Positions 19,105 through 28,354 of a DNA stretch of 64,000 nt are shown one piece after another. The position numbers and the translations under genes are program-made. Source of the DNA: Lewinella sp. IMCC34191 (GTDB lineage Bacteria; Bacteroidota; Bacteroidia; Chitinophagales; Saprospiraceae); NCBI RefSeq assembly GCF_003390935.1, contig NZ_QNQZ01000002.1:124001-188000 (forward strand), given 5' to 3'. Each line of letters begins with the position of its first letter. Position 1 is the stretch's first letter. The notes under the pieces are model-generated. The model saw only the letters and a list, made by a program, of their open reading frames with translations, did not search any database and was not told the DNA's origin.

Positions 19105-20957
19105 GTTGGAGGTACGTTATCAGCTGGACGATTCTGCTTCTGGCTCCTACCTGCGCTCCGTCGCAATCCCTTCAACTCGAAGCCACGCTCGCCGGCCTGG
19201 ACACCACCTGGGAAAGCGACCTGGAGGTTGCGATGGCCAGCGTCGACAGCCTACGGGAAACCTACCCGCAAATGGACTCCTTACAGGACATCAGCTGCCT
19301 GAAGATCAGCGGCCGTATTCTGCGGAAACAGGGGGAATACGTCGAAGCCATCCGTGCCTGGAAGCAAGTGTACACCTACGCTACCCGCCACGCCGATAGC
19401 ACCCTACTGGTGGAGGCGGCCAATCAGATCGGCATAATGAATACCTTCATGGGCAACCTGATGGAGGGGCAGCGGTACCTGCTACAGGTAGCCGATATCT
19501 ACGACCGGATCGGCACGGACGTCCAGCGCGCTTCCGCCCTCAACGGACTGGCCATCCTGTACGGCGACCTCGAACGGGAAGACGAGGCCATCGATCTGTA
19601 CGAGCAGTCACAACAGCTCTACGAAAAGACCGACGATACCCTCGGCCAGGCCAACGTGCACGCGAATCTTGGGCTCCTGTACCTCTACCGGGGCGAGCTC
19701 GACCGCTCGGAGCATCACCTGCTACAGCAGGGGCGCCTGGACACCCTGCTGGGTACCGATTACGGGCTTGCCTTTCACTACGATTTCATGGCCGTGTTGC
19801 GGCAGGAACAGGGGCGCTACCCGGAAGCGCTCGAGCTGGCCCGGCTGGGCTTAACACTGCGGGATTCCCTACCGAGCCATTACAACCGGGCCGAAAGTTA
19901 CAATAGCGTAGCCGGCATCCTGCTGGACCTGCGCCGCTACGACGAGGCGATCGACTACGCCACCCGCGTGCTGGACTTTCGTGAGAAGCACCAGTCGCTC
20001 AGCCAGGAAAGTATGGCCCTGAAGGTACTGAGCAAGGCTCACGAGGGGCAGGGTGATCCGGCTACGGCACTCGCCTACTACCGTGATTACCACGAAATAT
20101 CGGATTCCATTTACCGCCGGGATCACCTCCGGGAAATCGCCAATAAAAACGCGCTGTACGAGAAAGCGACGCAGGACCGGGAAATCGCCGAACTCGACCG
20201 GAGACAGGCGATCAGCACCGCGGAACTCCAGCGCAAGAACACGGCCCTCACCGTGGTCGGCCTGGGGCTGGGCATCATCAGTTTCTTTGCGGTGACGGTC
20301 TGGCTGCTCTTCCGCAAGATCCGCAACCAAAAGGAGGTGCTGGAGCAACTGCACGACCAGAAAGATCTGCTCCTGCGCGAGATCCACCACCGGGTAAAGA
20401 ATAACCTGCAGCTGATCAGCAGCCTGCTCTCCCTGCAGGGCAACTTCATCAAGGACCCCGCCGCGCTAGACGCGATCGAAATGGGGCGCAAACGGGTGCG
20501 CTCCATGGCCATCATTCACCAGAAAATGTACCTGCGCGATACCCTGACCACGGCGGTCAGCACCAAAGCGTACCTGGATCAGTTGGTCCGCGAACTGTGC
20601 AGCGCCCTCAACGTCCGCAACCTGCAGCTGGAGCTGGTCAAACGGGTGGACGATATCGAGTTGGACATCGACCGGCTCATTCCGCTGGGGCTGATCGCCA
20701 ACGAGGTGATTACCAATGCCATGAAGCACGCTTTCACGCGGCAAGCCACCGGCCGGCTCATCGTGGCCTTCTGCCGCCGCGGCGGGGTATACGAGTTGCG
20801 TATTGCCGACGACGGGGAGGGCATGCGACCGGATTCCCTGCGCGGCGGAGAAAGTTTCGGCAGCCTGCTGATCCGCACCTTCGCCGAGCAGTTGGACGGG
20901 GAGCTGCACATCAGCAGTACGGACGGTACCGAGGTGGTGCTGCGTTTCCCGGTTTAA
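19101..20957 (+). CDS. TPR sensor histidine kinase, HisKA_2 type
   Basis: 618 residues. A signal-like N-terminus (MSWRYVISWTILLLAPTCAPSQ) leads into a periplasmic region of tetratricopeptide repeats (about 40-340, e.g. ASALNGLAILYGDLEREDEAIDLYEQ). Then come a coiled-coil stretch, a membrane segment (about 385-407, VVGLGLGIISFFAVTVWLLF), a HisKA_2 dimerisation domain with EIHHRVKNNLQLISSLL (phospho-His at H429 or H430), and an HATPase domain (NEVITNAMKHAF, ADDGEGM). This is the usual Bacteroidota TPR-kinase plan. It is partnered with the overlapping response regulator. A variant of the recurrent 17-bp motif lies in the signal-peptide codons at 19148-19164. Confidence 0.9.
   Translation: MSWRYVISWTILLLAPTCAPSQSLQLEATLAGLDTTWESDLEVAMASVDSLRETYPQMDSLQDISCLKISGRILRKQGEYVEAIRAWKQVYTYATRHADSTLLVEAANQIGIMNTFMGNLMEGQRYLLQVADIYDRIGTDVQRASALNGLAILYGDLEREDEAIDLYEQSQQLYEKTDDTLGQANVHANLGLLYLYRGELDRSEHHLLQQGRLDTLLGTDYGLAFHYDFMAVLRQEQGRYPEALELARLGLTLRDSLPSHYNRAESYNSVAGILLDLRRYDEAIDYATRVLDFREKHQSLSQESMALKVLSKAHEGQGDPATALAYYRDYHEISDSIYRRDHLREIANKNALYEKATQDREIAELDRRQAISTAELQRKNTALTVVGLGLGIISFFAVTVWLLFRKIRNQKEVLEQLHDQKDLLLREIHHRVKNNLQLISSLLSLQGNFIKDPAALDAIEMGRKRVRSMAIIHQKMYLRDTLTTAVSTKAYLDQLVRELCSALNVRNLQLELVKRVDDIELDIDRLIPLGLIANEVITNAMKHAFTRQATGRLIVAFCRRGGVYELRIADDGEGMRPDSLRGGESFGSLLIRTFAEQLDGELHISSTDGTEVVLRFPV
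19148..19164 (+). repeat. Recurrent 17-bp motif in signal-peptide codons
   Basis: TACCTGCGCTCCGTCGC, one mismatch, read in a different frame (TCAPSQ) in the histidine kinase. Confidence 0.5.
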
Positions 20958-20972
20958 GTGCCGTCCCACGCA

Positions 20973-21008
20973 AACGGGCACCTCCCACCCAGGGGGGAAG
21001 TGCCCGTT
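20973..21008. terminator. Hairpin between convergent genes
   Basis: AACGGGCAC (20973-20981) pairs perfectly with GTGCCCGTT (21000-21008). It sits between the converging kinase and T9SS-protein genes. There is no T-tract, so it may act as a two-sided terminator or only as a 3' stabilising stem. Confidence 0.5.
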
Positions 21009-21031
21009 CGCTACCCTCGGCGGGGATTGCT

Positions 21032-22057
21032 CTACCGTTTCACTACCCTGGCTACCAGCGACTGGCCGGAATCAGTCATCAGGCGCAGGTGGTAAAGGCC
21101 GCCCGGCAATCCGGTGAGATCGATATCACCGGCCACGTTTTCACGATCCCGTACCTGATGCCCGGCCGCGTCGAACACCCCGATGCGGATGATCCGACTA
21201 CTGAGCTCCCCCGGTAGCCGCAGCTCCAACCGGCCGCCGGTGGGGTTGGGAAAGACCTCGCATGGAGTCAAATGGTCCGCTGGACCGAATAGTGCGGTGG
21301 TTTCGGTGGCGGTGAAGCGATACACCGCACCGGATAAGGGATTACTAGTCAATACATACTCCACGGTGTCTAATGCTTCGACGGTCGCTATTTCCCCCCA
21401 AAGTGGAGATTCGGCATCCCCCTTCAGATAGAATATTTCAGCCCAACCGATGGAGTCCGTAGCCGGATTTTCGTAATAGTCCTTGACCATAAGGACGCCG
21501 GGTTCGGTTTCCTCCAGTCCGGCGATCACCCCTGCTGAACTCTGGCCGTAATGGATCTCGATCGTGCCGTCCTCTTCGTGGAGCCAAACCTGATAGTTGG
21601 TGTACTCTGTCGAGGAGTTATTCGTGTATATGTCATTCTCGTAACCGACGTTCTCCCATTCTATAATACCAATTCGAGCGGGCGCGTCACCCACCAGGTG
21701 GTAGGTGATCGGCGATCTGGAATCACCATCCACTGCCGGGGAACGATCTGCCAGGTCGGCCACATTCGGAATCATGATGTCACCGGTATAGATATCACCG
21801 GCCGGTTGCGGCACGGTATAGAGACCCCGCTCGTAGAAATACAGCGTGTCGATGGAGCGACCGAAAAAAGAGAAAGCGAAACCCAGGGGTATATCGAATC
21901 CTAAATCATAATCATTCCCCCAATTGGAGGTTCCTGAAAGAAGTAGGCCGCCATCCCGATCAATATAAGTTTCGGTGTCAACGGAAAAGGCATAGCTCTG
22001 CGCCGATAGGGAGCCGGAGACACAAAGCAACAGGCAGATGGTAAAGTATTTATACAT
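21032..22057 (-). CDS. Secreted protein with type A T9SS sorting domain
   Basis: 341 residues. The signal peptide is MYKYFTICLLLCVSGSLSAQ. The mature part is a beta-rich domain of about 235 residues (LGFDIPLGFAFSFFGRSIDTLYF, YQVWLHEEDGTIEIHYGQS) resembling nidogen-like or jelly-roll domains in other Bacteroidota surface proteins, with no catalytic motif. The C-terminal 75 residues (CEVFPNPTGGRLELRLPG to GLYHLRLMTDSGQSLVARVVKR) are a type A sorting domain. It is single and faces the kinase gene. The 263-bp gap upstream (22058-22320) shows nothing firmly recognisable beyond a partial copy of the recurrent motif near 22080. Confidence 0.82.
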   Translation of the reverse strand: MYKYFTICLLLCVSGSLSAQSYAFSVDTETYIDRDGGLLLSGTSNWGNDYDLGFDIPLGFAFSFFGRSIDTLYFYERGLYTVPQPAGDIYTGDIMIPNVADLADRSPAVDGDSRSPITYHLVGDAPARIGIIEWENVGYENDIYTNNSSTEYTNYQVWLHEEDGTIEIHYGQSSAGVIAGLEETEPGVLMVKDYYENPATDSIGWAEIFYLKGDAESPLWGEIATVEALDTVEYVLTSNPLSGAVYRFTATETTALFGPADHLTPCEVFPNPTGGRLELRLPGELSSRIIRIGVFDAAGHQVRDRENVAGDIDLTGLPGGLYHLRLMTDSGQSLVARVVKR

Positions 22058-22320
22058 GATAAATTTGATTAAAGTGATCTACGCTCCGCCGGGTAGTGCG
22101 TTTGATTTTCAGTGGCGGATTGAGCATTGATCTGCCGGGTATTTGAAAGTGACCCGCTCACCTGACAATTATTTTGCCCCCCGTTGGCGTGGACTGCCTT
22201 CCCCTTTTTGGTGCCGTTTGGGAATAATTCCCCGCCGGCTGGCAGCCATGTTCGGGGCCGGATAATAGTTAAGGGTATTGATCGCCCACAGACTACATTA
22301 GCAGTTTAGCCACGGGAATT

Positions 22321-24855
22321 ATGCACGGAAATTATCTGTCGATCGGTGCCCTATTCGTGCTGTATTTGATGGCCTGCACGGAAAATTCCGTCCCGGCGCC
22401 GCAACCGAGCTACGACCTACGTTTCCGGGACAGCCTCGACCGACTCACGGCCGACTACGATTCCCTGAACCTGCGCGACGCTTTCGCCCTCGGACGCCAG
22501 CTGGGGAAGATGCTCGAACACCATTCGGATTCGGTATCGCCCCCGATCCGAACGCAGGTCTACCAGTACCTGGCCATGTTGCACTACGACCACGGCCGTT
22601 ATCCGGATTCGGTAACCTTTTATACTACCCTTGCAGCGCATGAATTGTCCGCTACCGCCGATCCCGAAGCTCGGGCGCGCCAACGGCTGTGCGCGGCTTA
22701 CGTCGACTACTATGAATGGGCCTGGCTGCAGATGGATATGCAGTCGGAACTGGGGCAATCGCTGCTGCGCCAGTCCGGCTTGGCCGATTCCGAACTTTAC
22801 GGCTTGCTCCTTCTCGTCCAGGCCCAGGCACGCAAACAGCAAGGTCATATTCACCGGCCCGCCTCTCCCCAACAGCTGCAAGCGTGGTTATCGAGCGACC
22901 GGCTATTCGCGCGGGCCGTCGATCATTTTCGTCGTATTCGTTCACCCCGGCAAACGCAGGCGCGCGCCGAGCACCTCGTCCTGCTTACCCGCTTCCCGGA
23001 GCGGGACAGTATCACCCATTCGAGTATCCGAGCGATGGACAGTCACCTCGACCGCCACCGCTTGCTCGGCTACTGGCATATGCGACGCGGGCGGCAAGAC
23101 AGTGCGGCACATTATTACCAACAGCTGATCGGGGAGGCGCTGCCCTTCGATGTGAATGGTTTTGCCGAGGCTTACTATACGCTCAAGGAGCTTGCCCTGG
23201 AAGATGGTCGCTTTGAAGACGCGCTATCCTACGCCCGGCAGGACTGGGCATTGGCCGGCTGTTGTCCGATCAGCGAGGCCTCGGAAAGGGATGTGTGTAG
23301 CGACCGTCCGGTCTGCGGATCGTACATCGCCGCCCGGGCCCGCATTTACCTGCAATGGTATACCGCCACCGCCGATCCGACCTATCTGAATCACGCCATA
23401 CGCCTGGCCGTAAACGCCCTGACCCGCTACGAAATGATGCTTAGCGGGAATATGGAAGAAGCCACGCTCAATCAGATGCTGGTACCCGGAAGTCGTATTA
23501 TCGAAACCGCCATCGTAACCTTTTACGAACAGGTCCGCCGGACCGGCAACCAAAGGGATCTGGATCAGTTATTCCACGCCATGGAGGCAGGGAAAGCCTT
23601 ATTGTTATACGAAGCCATGGTCGCAGCCCGGCGGCACCCCTCCTCCGAAAAAGGGCGGGCCGTGGAGGCCGAAATCAACCTTCTGAAGGCGGATTACGCT
23701 CGCAGCTACACGCCGGACCAAGATCGCCTGCAACGCTTCGCTTCCCTGAACGAGGAACTACTTCGTATTCGGCGACAAACGGTTCCACCGCCAGCCACCC
23801 CGCTTGATCGTCTATCGGTATCCCGTACCGACCGCCTTTCGAATATTGGGGTTCACCTGTCCGAACGGCAGGCATTTCTTGAGTTTTCGGAGGCGCACAA
23901 CCGGCTGTTTGCCCTTTACATCGATCGGGACACGAGCCTGAGCTATGAGATCGACCCTGCCGTCCATCCGCTCGTTGCCAACTACAGCCAGATGCTACCC
24001 GGGGCACCCGTCACCGCCCCGGCCTACGCGGATGTCGCGCATACGCTCTTTAACCATTTACTGGGGCCCGTAAAGGGGCGTCTGCTGCGACAACGGGATA
24101 TTCTCGTTGTTCCTAGTAATTCACTATCGGCGATGCCCTTCGCCGCCCTAGTCATCGAAAAAATTGAATCCGATTGTGACTTTACCGATCTGGACTACCT
24201 GATCGACCGGTGCAGTATACGCTACCTGTCCAGCTGGCGCACTTCGAAGGAACGGGACGAAGATCACCCAACCTTCCATTTACAAAAGGCAACGGCAGGT
24301 ATCTGGACGCACCCCGGACTTTCCAGCTATTTAGGTCCGCTGGCCGGTGAGATCCTTAGCAACACCGGTAGCGGAGGCAGGGTATACGGCGGTGGTAGCT
24401 CTTCCAGTACAACCTTTCTCCGCGAGGCAGGCCGGTACGATGTCCTTCACCTCTCGGTTCACGCCCGGGGCAACGCCGATCTGCTGTACGATAACTACCT
24501 CTACCTCAGCGCTGCCGACAGCCTGAATGGCGTCCGGATTGGCAGTCTTTTGCTCCGGGCCCGCCTGGTGGTGCTGGCGGCCTGTTCCACCGCCCGCGGC
24601 TTGGCTCAGCCGGGGGAAGGTACGTATAGTCTCACCCGCAGTTTTCATCTGGCGGGCGTCCCCCAGGTCGTCGCTTCCCATTACCCTATTCCCGCGGCAG
24701 CCACTGCCGAGATCCTGCGGGAATTCTACCGGTCGCTGTCACGGAACGGCTCCCCGGCGCGATCCCTGGCCGAAGCCCAGCGCGTTTGCCGTACGGGACG
24801 GCTTTCCCCGCGCTGGACCTGGCCCGGTTACTGGGCCGGGCTGGTGGCGGCGTGA
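22321..24855 (+). CDS. CHAT-domain cysteine protease lipoprotein with helical repeats
   Basis: 844 residues. The N-terminus (IGALFVLYLMACTENS) is a lipoprotein signal, unusual for a CHAT protein, so this one is predicted to act in the envelope. Residues 30-480 are alpha-helical and TPR-like (AEAYYTLKELALEDGRFEDALSYA). The C-terminal 330 residues form a CHAT domain: the catalytic pair is probably H714 (LHLSVHARG) and C755 (VVLAACSTARG), followed by the conserved LTRSFHLAGVPQVVASHY. CHAT proteins are caspase/separase-fold proteases; related ones cut partner proteins when triggered through their repeat region. No obvious substrate gene lies beside it: the next gene is convergent and unknown. Confidence 0.85.
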   Translation: MHGNYLSIGALFVLYLMACTENSVPAPQPSYDLRFRDSLDRLTADYDSLNLRDAFALGRQLGKMLEHHSDSVSPPIRTQVYQYLAMLHYDHGRYPDSVTFYTTLAAHELSATADPEARARQRLCAAYVDYYEWAWLQMDMQSELGQSLLRQSGLADSELYGLLLLVQAQARKQQGHIHRPASPQQLQAWLSSDRLFARAVDHFRRIRSPRQTQARAEHLVLLTRFPERDSITHSSIRAMDSHLDRHRLLGYWHMRRGRQDSAAHYYQQLIGEALPFDVNGFAEAYYTLKELALEDGRFEDALSYARQDWALAGCCPISEASERDVCSDRPVCGSYIAARARIYLQWYTATADPTYLNHAIRLAVNALTRYEMMLSGNMEEATLNQMLVPGSRIIETAIVTFYEQVRRTGNQRDLDQLFHAMEAGKALLLYEAMVAARRHPSSEKGRAVEAEINLLKADYARSYTPDQDRLQRFASLNEELLRIRRQTVPPPATPLDRLSVSRTDRLSNIGVHLSERQAFLEFSEAHNRLFALYIDRDTSLSYEIDPAVHPLVANYSQMLPGAPVTAPAYADVAHTLFNHLLGPVKGRLLRQRDILVVPSNSLSAMPFAALVIEKIESDCDFTDLDYLIDRCSIRYLSSWRTSKERDEDHPTFHLQKATAGIWTHPGLSSYLGPLAGEILSNTGSGGRVYGGGSSSSTTFLREAGRYDVLHLSVHARGNADLLYDNYLYLSAADSLNGVRIGSLLLRARLVVLAACSTARGLAQPGEGTYSLTRSFHLAGVPQVVASHYPIPAAATAEILREFYRSLSRNGSPARSLAEAQRVCRTGRLSPRWTWPGYWAGLVAA

Positions 24856-24876
24856 TGCCGTTGGCGGAGGTACGGA

Positions 24877-25686
24877 TTACGCGAGATTCTCCAACACAGC
24901 CCTGGAAACCACCTCACTGCTGATTATGATATCCGGCCCGTCCAGGTAGACGATTTGCTCTAGGGTGAAGAAGCTTTCGGGGCCGTATCCTTCCAACTCC
25001 CGATGTACTTCCTCGAACTTCCCTTCCGGCACGGGCATCCATATCACGCTCCGGTTCGGGATCATCATACCCACTAGATAAACGGGCTCCGTAGCGGGGA
25101 ACAGGCGCCGCATGAGCTCCCGAAAAGACTCCCCGCTAGTGGGATCCGTACCGTAGGTTTCGTACCAATCCCACCGCGTGCACAGGTATTCCTTGTTCGT
25201 ACGTCCGATTGCGATCGGCTTTGAGCACGGTTTCCCCTCTCGATTCCACTTTATGCTTCCGGTATGCTTGTCTGCCTCCCGGTCACAATAATGGTTGATG
25301 ACCGGTCGGTAGTTGGCGTAAGCAACCTCCGGGGTAGTCAGTTCAGCCCGATCGATCAGCTGGACACGTACCGTTTGCGACGATTTGGACAGGGGGGTCA
25401 AATCATCGGCCTGACCCGTAATCCAATCTACCCGGTTCACGAGTGACCGGATGCGCGTCATGCCCCTGGGAATGGTCAGCATCAGCAGCTGACCGGTGGC
25501 GTGGACCATCTTTCCCGGAGCGGCATTCATTGCATCGGCTAACTCGGTGTCTCCCACCTCCGAGGCAAGAACGACCGCCGGGTGACCGCCAATACTCACT
25601 TCCTGGAAGCTCCTCATATCGAGGTAATCACCCAGCAGGTCGAGGCTGGATTCTATTTTAACTACGTCATACTGGATTGCAGACAT
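24877..25686 (-). CDS. Protein of unknown function
   Basis: About 269 residues from the ATG at 25686 (MSAIQYDVVKIESSLDLLGDYL); the open frame reaches 25731 and that start is possible. No signal peptide or membrane segment. It has a hydrophobic patch (HATGQLLMLTIPRGMTRIRSLV) and a cluster with several Cys and Trp (NHYCDREADKHTGSIKW, CTRWDWYETYGTD), but nothing that forms a clear metal site. I do not recognise the family. It is convergent with the CHAT gene (21 bp). A degenerate copy of the recurrent motif lies about 80 bp upstream. Confidence 0.65.
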   Translation of the reverse strand: MSAIQYDVVKIESSLDLLGDYLDMRSFQEVSIGGHPAVVLASEVGDTELADAMNAAPGKMVHATGQLLMLTIPRGMTRIRSLVNRVDWITGQADDLTPLSKSSQTVRVQLIDRAELTTPEVAYANYRPVINHYCDREADKHTGSIKWNREGKPCSKPIAIGRTNKEYLCTRWDWYETYGTDPTSGESFRELMRRLFPATEPVYLVGMMIPNRSVIWMPVPEGKFEEVHRELEGYGPESFFTLEQIVYLDGPDIIISSEVVSRAVLENLA

Positions 25687-25763
25687 AGCAATACAAATTA
25701 CACGGTGGATCATCGATGCCTCGCCATCCACCGAAGCATAAAAGGAGATAGGAACTTATTCGG

Positions 25764-25780
25764 GCGACGAAGCGCAGGTA
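25764..25780 (-). repeat. Recurrent 17-bp motif, degenerate copy
   Basis: The minus strand reads TACCTGCGCTTCGTCGC, two mismatches from the consensus, upstream of the unknown gene at 24877 and in its orientation. Confidence 0.5.
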
Positions 25781-25788
25781 GATAGCCT

Positions 25789-28059
25789 TTACATGACGGT
25801 GATCCGCTTGCGCAACATCTTTCCTTCGCGAGTCGCCAGGGTCAGCACGTACATACCGGCGGGCAGCTCCGCAACGGAGATCGGGGTCTGGGGTACCCGG
25901 GGGTCTAGCTTACCGCTCGTGACCAGGGCGCCGGCGTTGTTGTACAATTGATAGTCCAGCAGGCCGGGAGCCAGGGTCCAGACCAGTCCGGAACCGATGG
26001 ATACGTTGATGGTTTCGCGGGCCGGGGTGGGGAAAATACTGACCTGTTCGCTGAGCGCTTCGTCGTAGACCGCGGTGCTTACGCCCCCTACGCTGACGAG
26101 GTTACTCGGCTCGGAAAGGCAAAACGGACCTTTCTTGCGGGCTGAATAGAAGCCGTTGCGTTTGGGCCGGTAGTAGCGGCCGGTGCTTTCCCCTTCGAAT
26201 ACGTCGTCGTGGTACCAGTAGTGTGGGCCCGTCAGATCGGCGGCCAGCGTAGTGGTCGCCTCGTTGTACTGAATGGTCGGCGCATCCGGGAGTGGGCGGA
26301 TGGTGAGTTGACCGGTCGTTATCGGGCTCAGGCAACCGTTACCGTCCTTCGCTTGAACCGTAAAACTCGTCGTCACGGTACCATAGCCGGGGTATACGCT
26401 GATGACGGGGCTACCCTCGTATTCCTGGGTGTACCCCACGTTACTCGCGGACCAGTAGTAGAGGTAACCGGGGTCGGCCACGGAAAGGTCGACCAGGTCA
26501 TAGGTGCAGGTATCGATGTACGTTCCCTGTTCAACGGTGGGGGCGGCGGGCGGATCCAGGTCCAGGGCCGAAATTACAAATGGCTGCGACGGTTGGGACC
26601 GGCATCCATCGTACTCGCTGATACCGTAGGCGACGTACGATCCCGGTTCGTCGACCGTCAGTACGGGCGTGGTATCCCCGGTGTTCCAGATGATGGTGGG
26701 GCCGTAGTAAAATTCGGCCCGTAGTTCGATGACACTCTCCTTACAGAGCACGTCCGTCAGCGGCTGCTGAATGTACGGCGGCTCGGACCCGTAATAGGAA
26801 TTCTCTACGTAGAAGAACGGGCTGGCCGGACCGGGGCAACCGCTGGCATTGACCAGGCGATAGCTATATTCGCCTTCCTGGGTCACGTAGATACTGTCGC
26901 CGATCTCGCCGTTCGACCACAGCACTTCACTGCCGTCGGTTATCGAGCCGGCGGGCGGGGTGAGCAGCAGGGAGTCCCCGGTGCAGATGGTCGTCCTTCC
27001 CGTGTAGGCTGGCGGGGCTTCCGTGTACGCGGCTCCGCAGAGGGTTACGATACCCAGTACCTCGTCGTCCGTAACGTAAGCGAATTGCTCCGGGCTACCG
27101 AGTTGTTCCAGAACCTTACCGCCCTGCCAGTTGTAACTGGGCGAATACGGATCGATCTCCACGGTCGAGAAGTAAACCCGGGAATCCAGATCGTACGTAC
27201 TGATGCTCAGTCGGCCGCTAGCGGATCCCGACCCCAGATAATAAAGGCGGTCACCCTCCGGATCAGCCTCGACGGCTACGCTTCCGTACTGGTTGAGCCC
27301 GTCCAGGCCTAAGACCGTCTGCGGCTTGGCGACACCCTTTGAAACCGTTGCGATTTCCCCGTTGGGGCCGTACAACAATCCCTCGGCATATTCCAGTTGC
27401 CCCGATGACACGTACAGGCTGCCGTACGTATCCGTGCGGTCCAGGCCGAACTCGGTTACGTCGAGCCGCTGCAGCTGGTAGTACTGTTCGCTTTCGTAGC
27501 CCAGGATGGTCGAGTTCAGATCGGTGTACACCAGGGAGTTGGCCGCCGGCCGCTCGGTAGGTACGTTGGGCAGTTGAATGCCCTGGTCGAATAGCACGAC
27601 GCCAGCGCCACGGGGATAGTTATAGGGAGTAAATCGGGCAACGGCCAGCAAATCGTCACTGCCCCGGATCGGCAGAATATCCTCCGCGTAATAGGGTCCG
27701 TCAAAGGACTCCTCACCTCCCAGACTGAAATCCAGGTCGATGGAGTTCGTGAAGAGGTTAAATCGGCGAACGCGATTCTCGTCCTCAAAGGCGATGTACA
27801 GATAGTTGCCGGAGGTGGTAGCCACTACCTGCTTGGGGTTAATGCCGATGCCATAACTTTCGAGAACCGCTCCGGTAGCCGGGTCGATGCGGCACAGCGT
27901 GTTCCCGTTAGCGCTATACGACGGCTGTATGGCGTAAAGACGGTCCCGGGCAGGCAAGTACACGGCATCGGCGTAAGTACCCGGCGCGATCACTACGCGC
28001 TGGGCAAATCCGGAAAGGGAAAAACAGCATAGAAACAAGAGGGTAAACAGGTGCTTCAT
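25789..28059 (-). CDS. Large secreted surface protein with type A T9SS sorting domain
   Basis: 756 residues. The signal peptide is MKHLFTLLFLCCFSLSGFAQ. The first 330 residues look like a beta-propeller (IDPATGAVLESYGIGINPKQVVATTSGNYLYIAF, repeated LYY/LYG strands). They are followed by Ig-like/PKD-like modules with paired cysteines and bracketing motifs (CTGDSLLLTPPAG, VLWSNGEIGDSIYVTQEGEYSYRLVNASGC). The C-terminus (VSIFPTPARETINVSIGSG to GMYVLTLATREGKMLRKRITVM) is a type A sorting domain. An extracellular, possibly adhesive role is inferred. A candidate promoter with TATGTTTG lies about 130 bp upstream. Confidence 0.84.
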   Translation of the reverse strand: MKHLFTLLFLCCFSLSGFAQRVVIAPGTYADAVYLPARDRLYAIQPSYSANGNTLCRIDPATGAVLESYGIGINPKQVVATTSGNYLYIAFEDENRVRRFNLFTNSIDLDFSLGGEESFDGPYYAEDILPIRGSDDLLAVARFTPYNYPRGAGVVLFDQGIQLPNVPTERPAANSLVYTDLNSTILGYESEQYYQLQRLDVTEFGLDRTDTYGSLYVSSGQLEYAEGLLYGPNGEIATVSKGVAKPQTVLGLDGLNQYGSVAVEADPEGDRLYYLGSGSASGRLSISTYDLDSRVYFSTVEIDPYSPSYNWQGGKVLEQLGSPEQFAYVTDDEVLGIVTLCGAAYTEAPPAYTGRTTICTGDSLLLTPPAGSITDGSEVLWSNGEIGDSIYVTQEGEYSYRLVNASGCPGPASPFFYVENSYYGSEPPYIQQPLTDVLCKESVIELRAEFYYGPTIIWNTGDTTPVLTVDEPGSYVAYGISEYDGCRSQPSQPFVISALDLDPPAAPTVEQGTYIDTCTYDLVDLSVADPGYLYYWSASNVGYTQEYEGSPVISVYPGYGTVTTSFTVQAKDGNGCLSPITTGQLTIRPLPDAPTIQYNEATTTLAADLTGPHYWYHDDVFEGESTGRYYRPKRNGFYSARKKGPFCLSEPSNLVSVGGVSTAVYDEALSEQVSIFPTPARETINVSIGSGLVWTLAPGLLDYQLYNNAGALVTSGKLDPRVPQTPISVAELPAGMYVLTLATREGKMLRKRITVM

Positions 28060-28185
28060 GGGTGATGGATGAACCCGGGTTTATGGGTTCAAGGCATCGA
28101 AATTATCGCTTCCCTACACACCGTGCTCGACAATATTGCGCTGGAAAAAACTTTAACTAAAAGGCTCTTCAATGAACCCTTTGGA

Positions 28186-28193
28186 CAAACATA
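28186..28193 (-). promoter_or_regulatory. Candidate -7 promoter element in an AT-rich island
   Basis: The minus strand reads TATGTTTG, a full match to the Bacteroidota -7 consensus TAnnTTTG, about 130 bp before the start of the gene ending at 25789. A good -33 TTTG partner is not evident. The surrounding 28100-28260 stretch is much more AT-rich than the rest of the window. Confidence 0.35.
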
Positions 28194-28295
28194 AAAATGA
28201 AATAGATCACTTTTACGGAATGAAAATTGCATTACATTGAAAATATAGAATGTATATCCCCTACCGGCAACTGCTTTCAGAAGAATTTCGGCAGG

Positions 28296-28331
28296 GCAAA
28301 AAAAAACCAGTAGGTGAAGCCTGCTGGTTTT
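28296..28331 (-). terminator. Intrinsic terminator of the M56 peptidase gene
   Basis: Minus strand: AACCAGCAGG pairs with CCTACTGGTT (one mismatch) around a 5-nt loop and is followed by a run of T. It lies 24 bp beyond the stop of the gene at 28355. Confidence 0.85.
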
Positions 28332-28354
28332 CAATTCGATTAGGAGGCGAATTT

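Noticed and set aside
20973-21008. Small regulatory RNA suggested by a strong hairpin
   Set aside because: Its place between two convergent stops is fully explained by a shared 3'-end structure.
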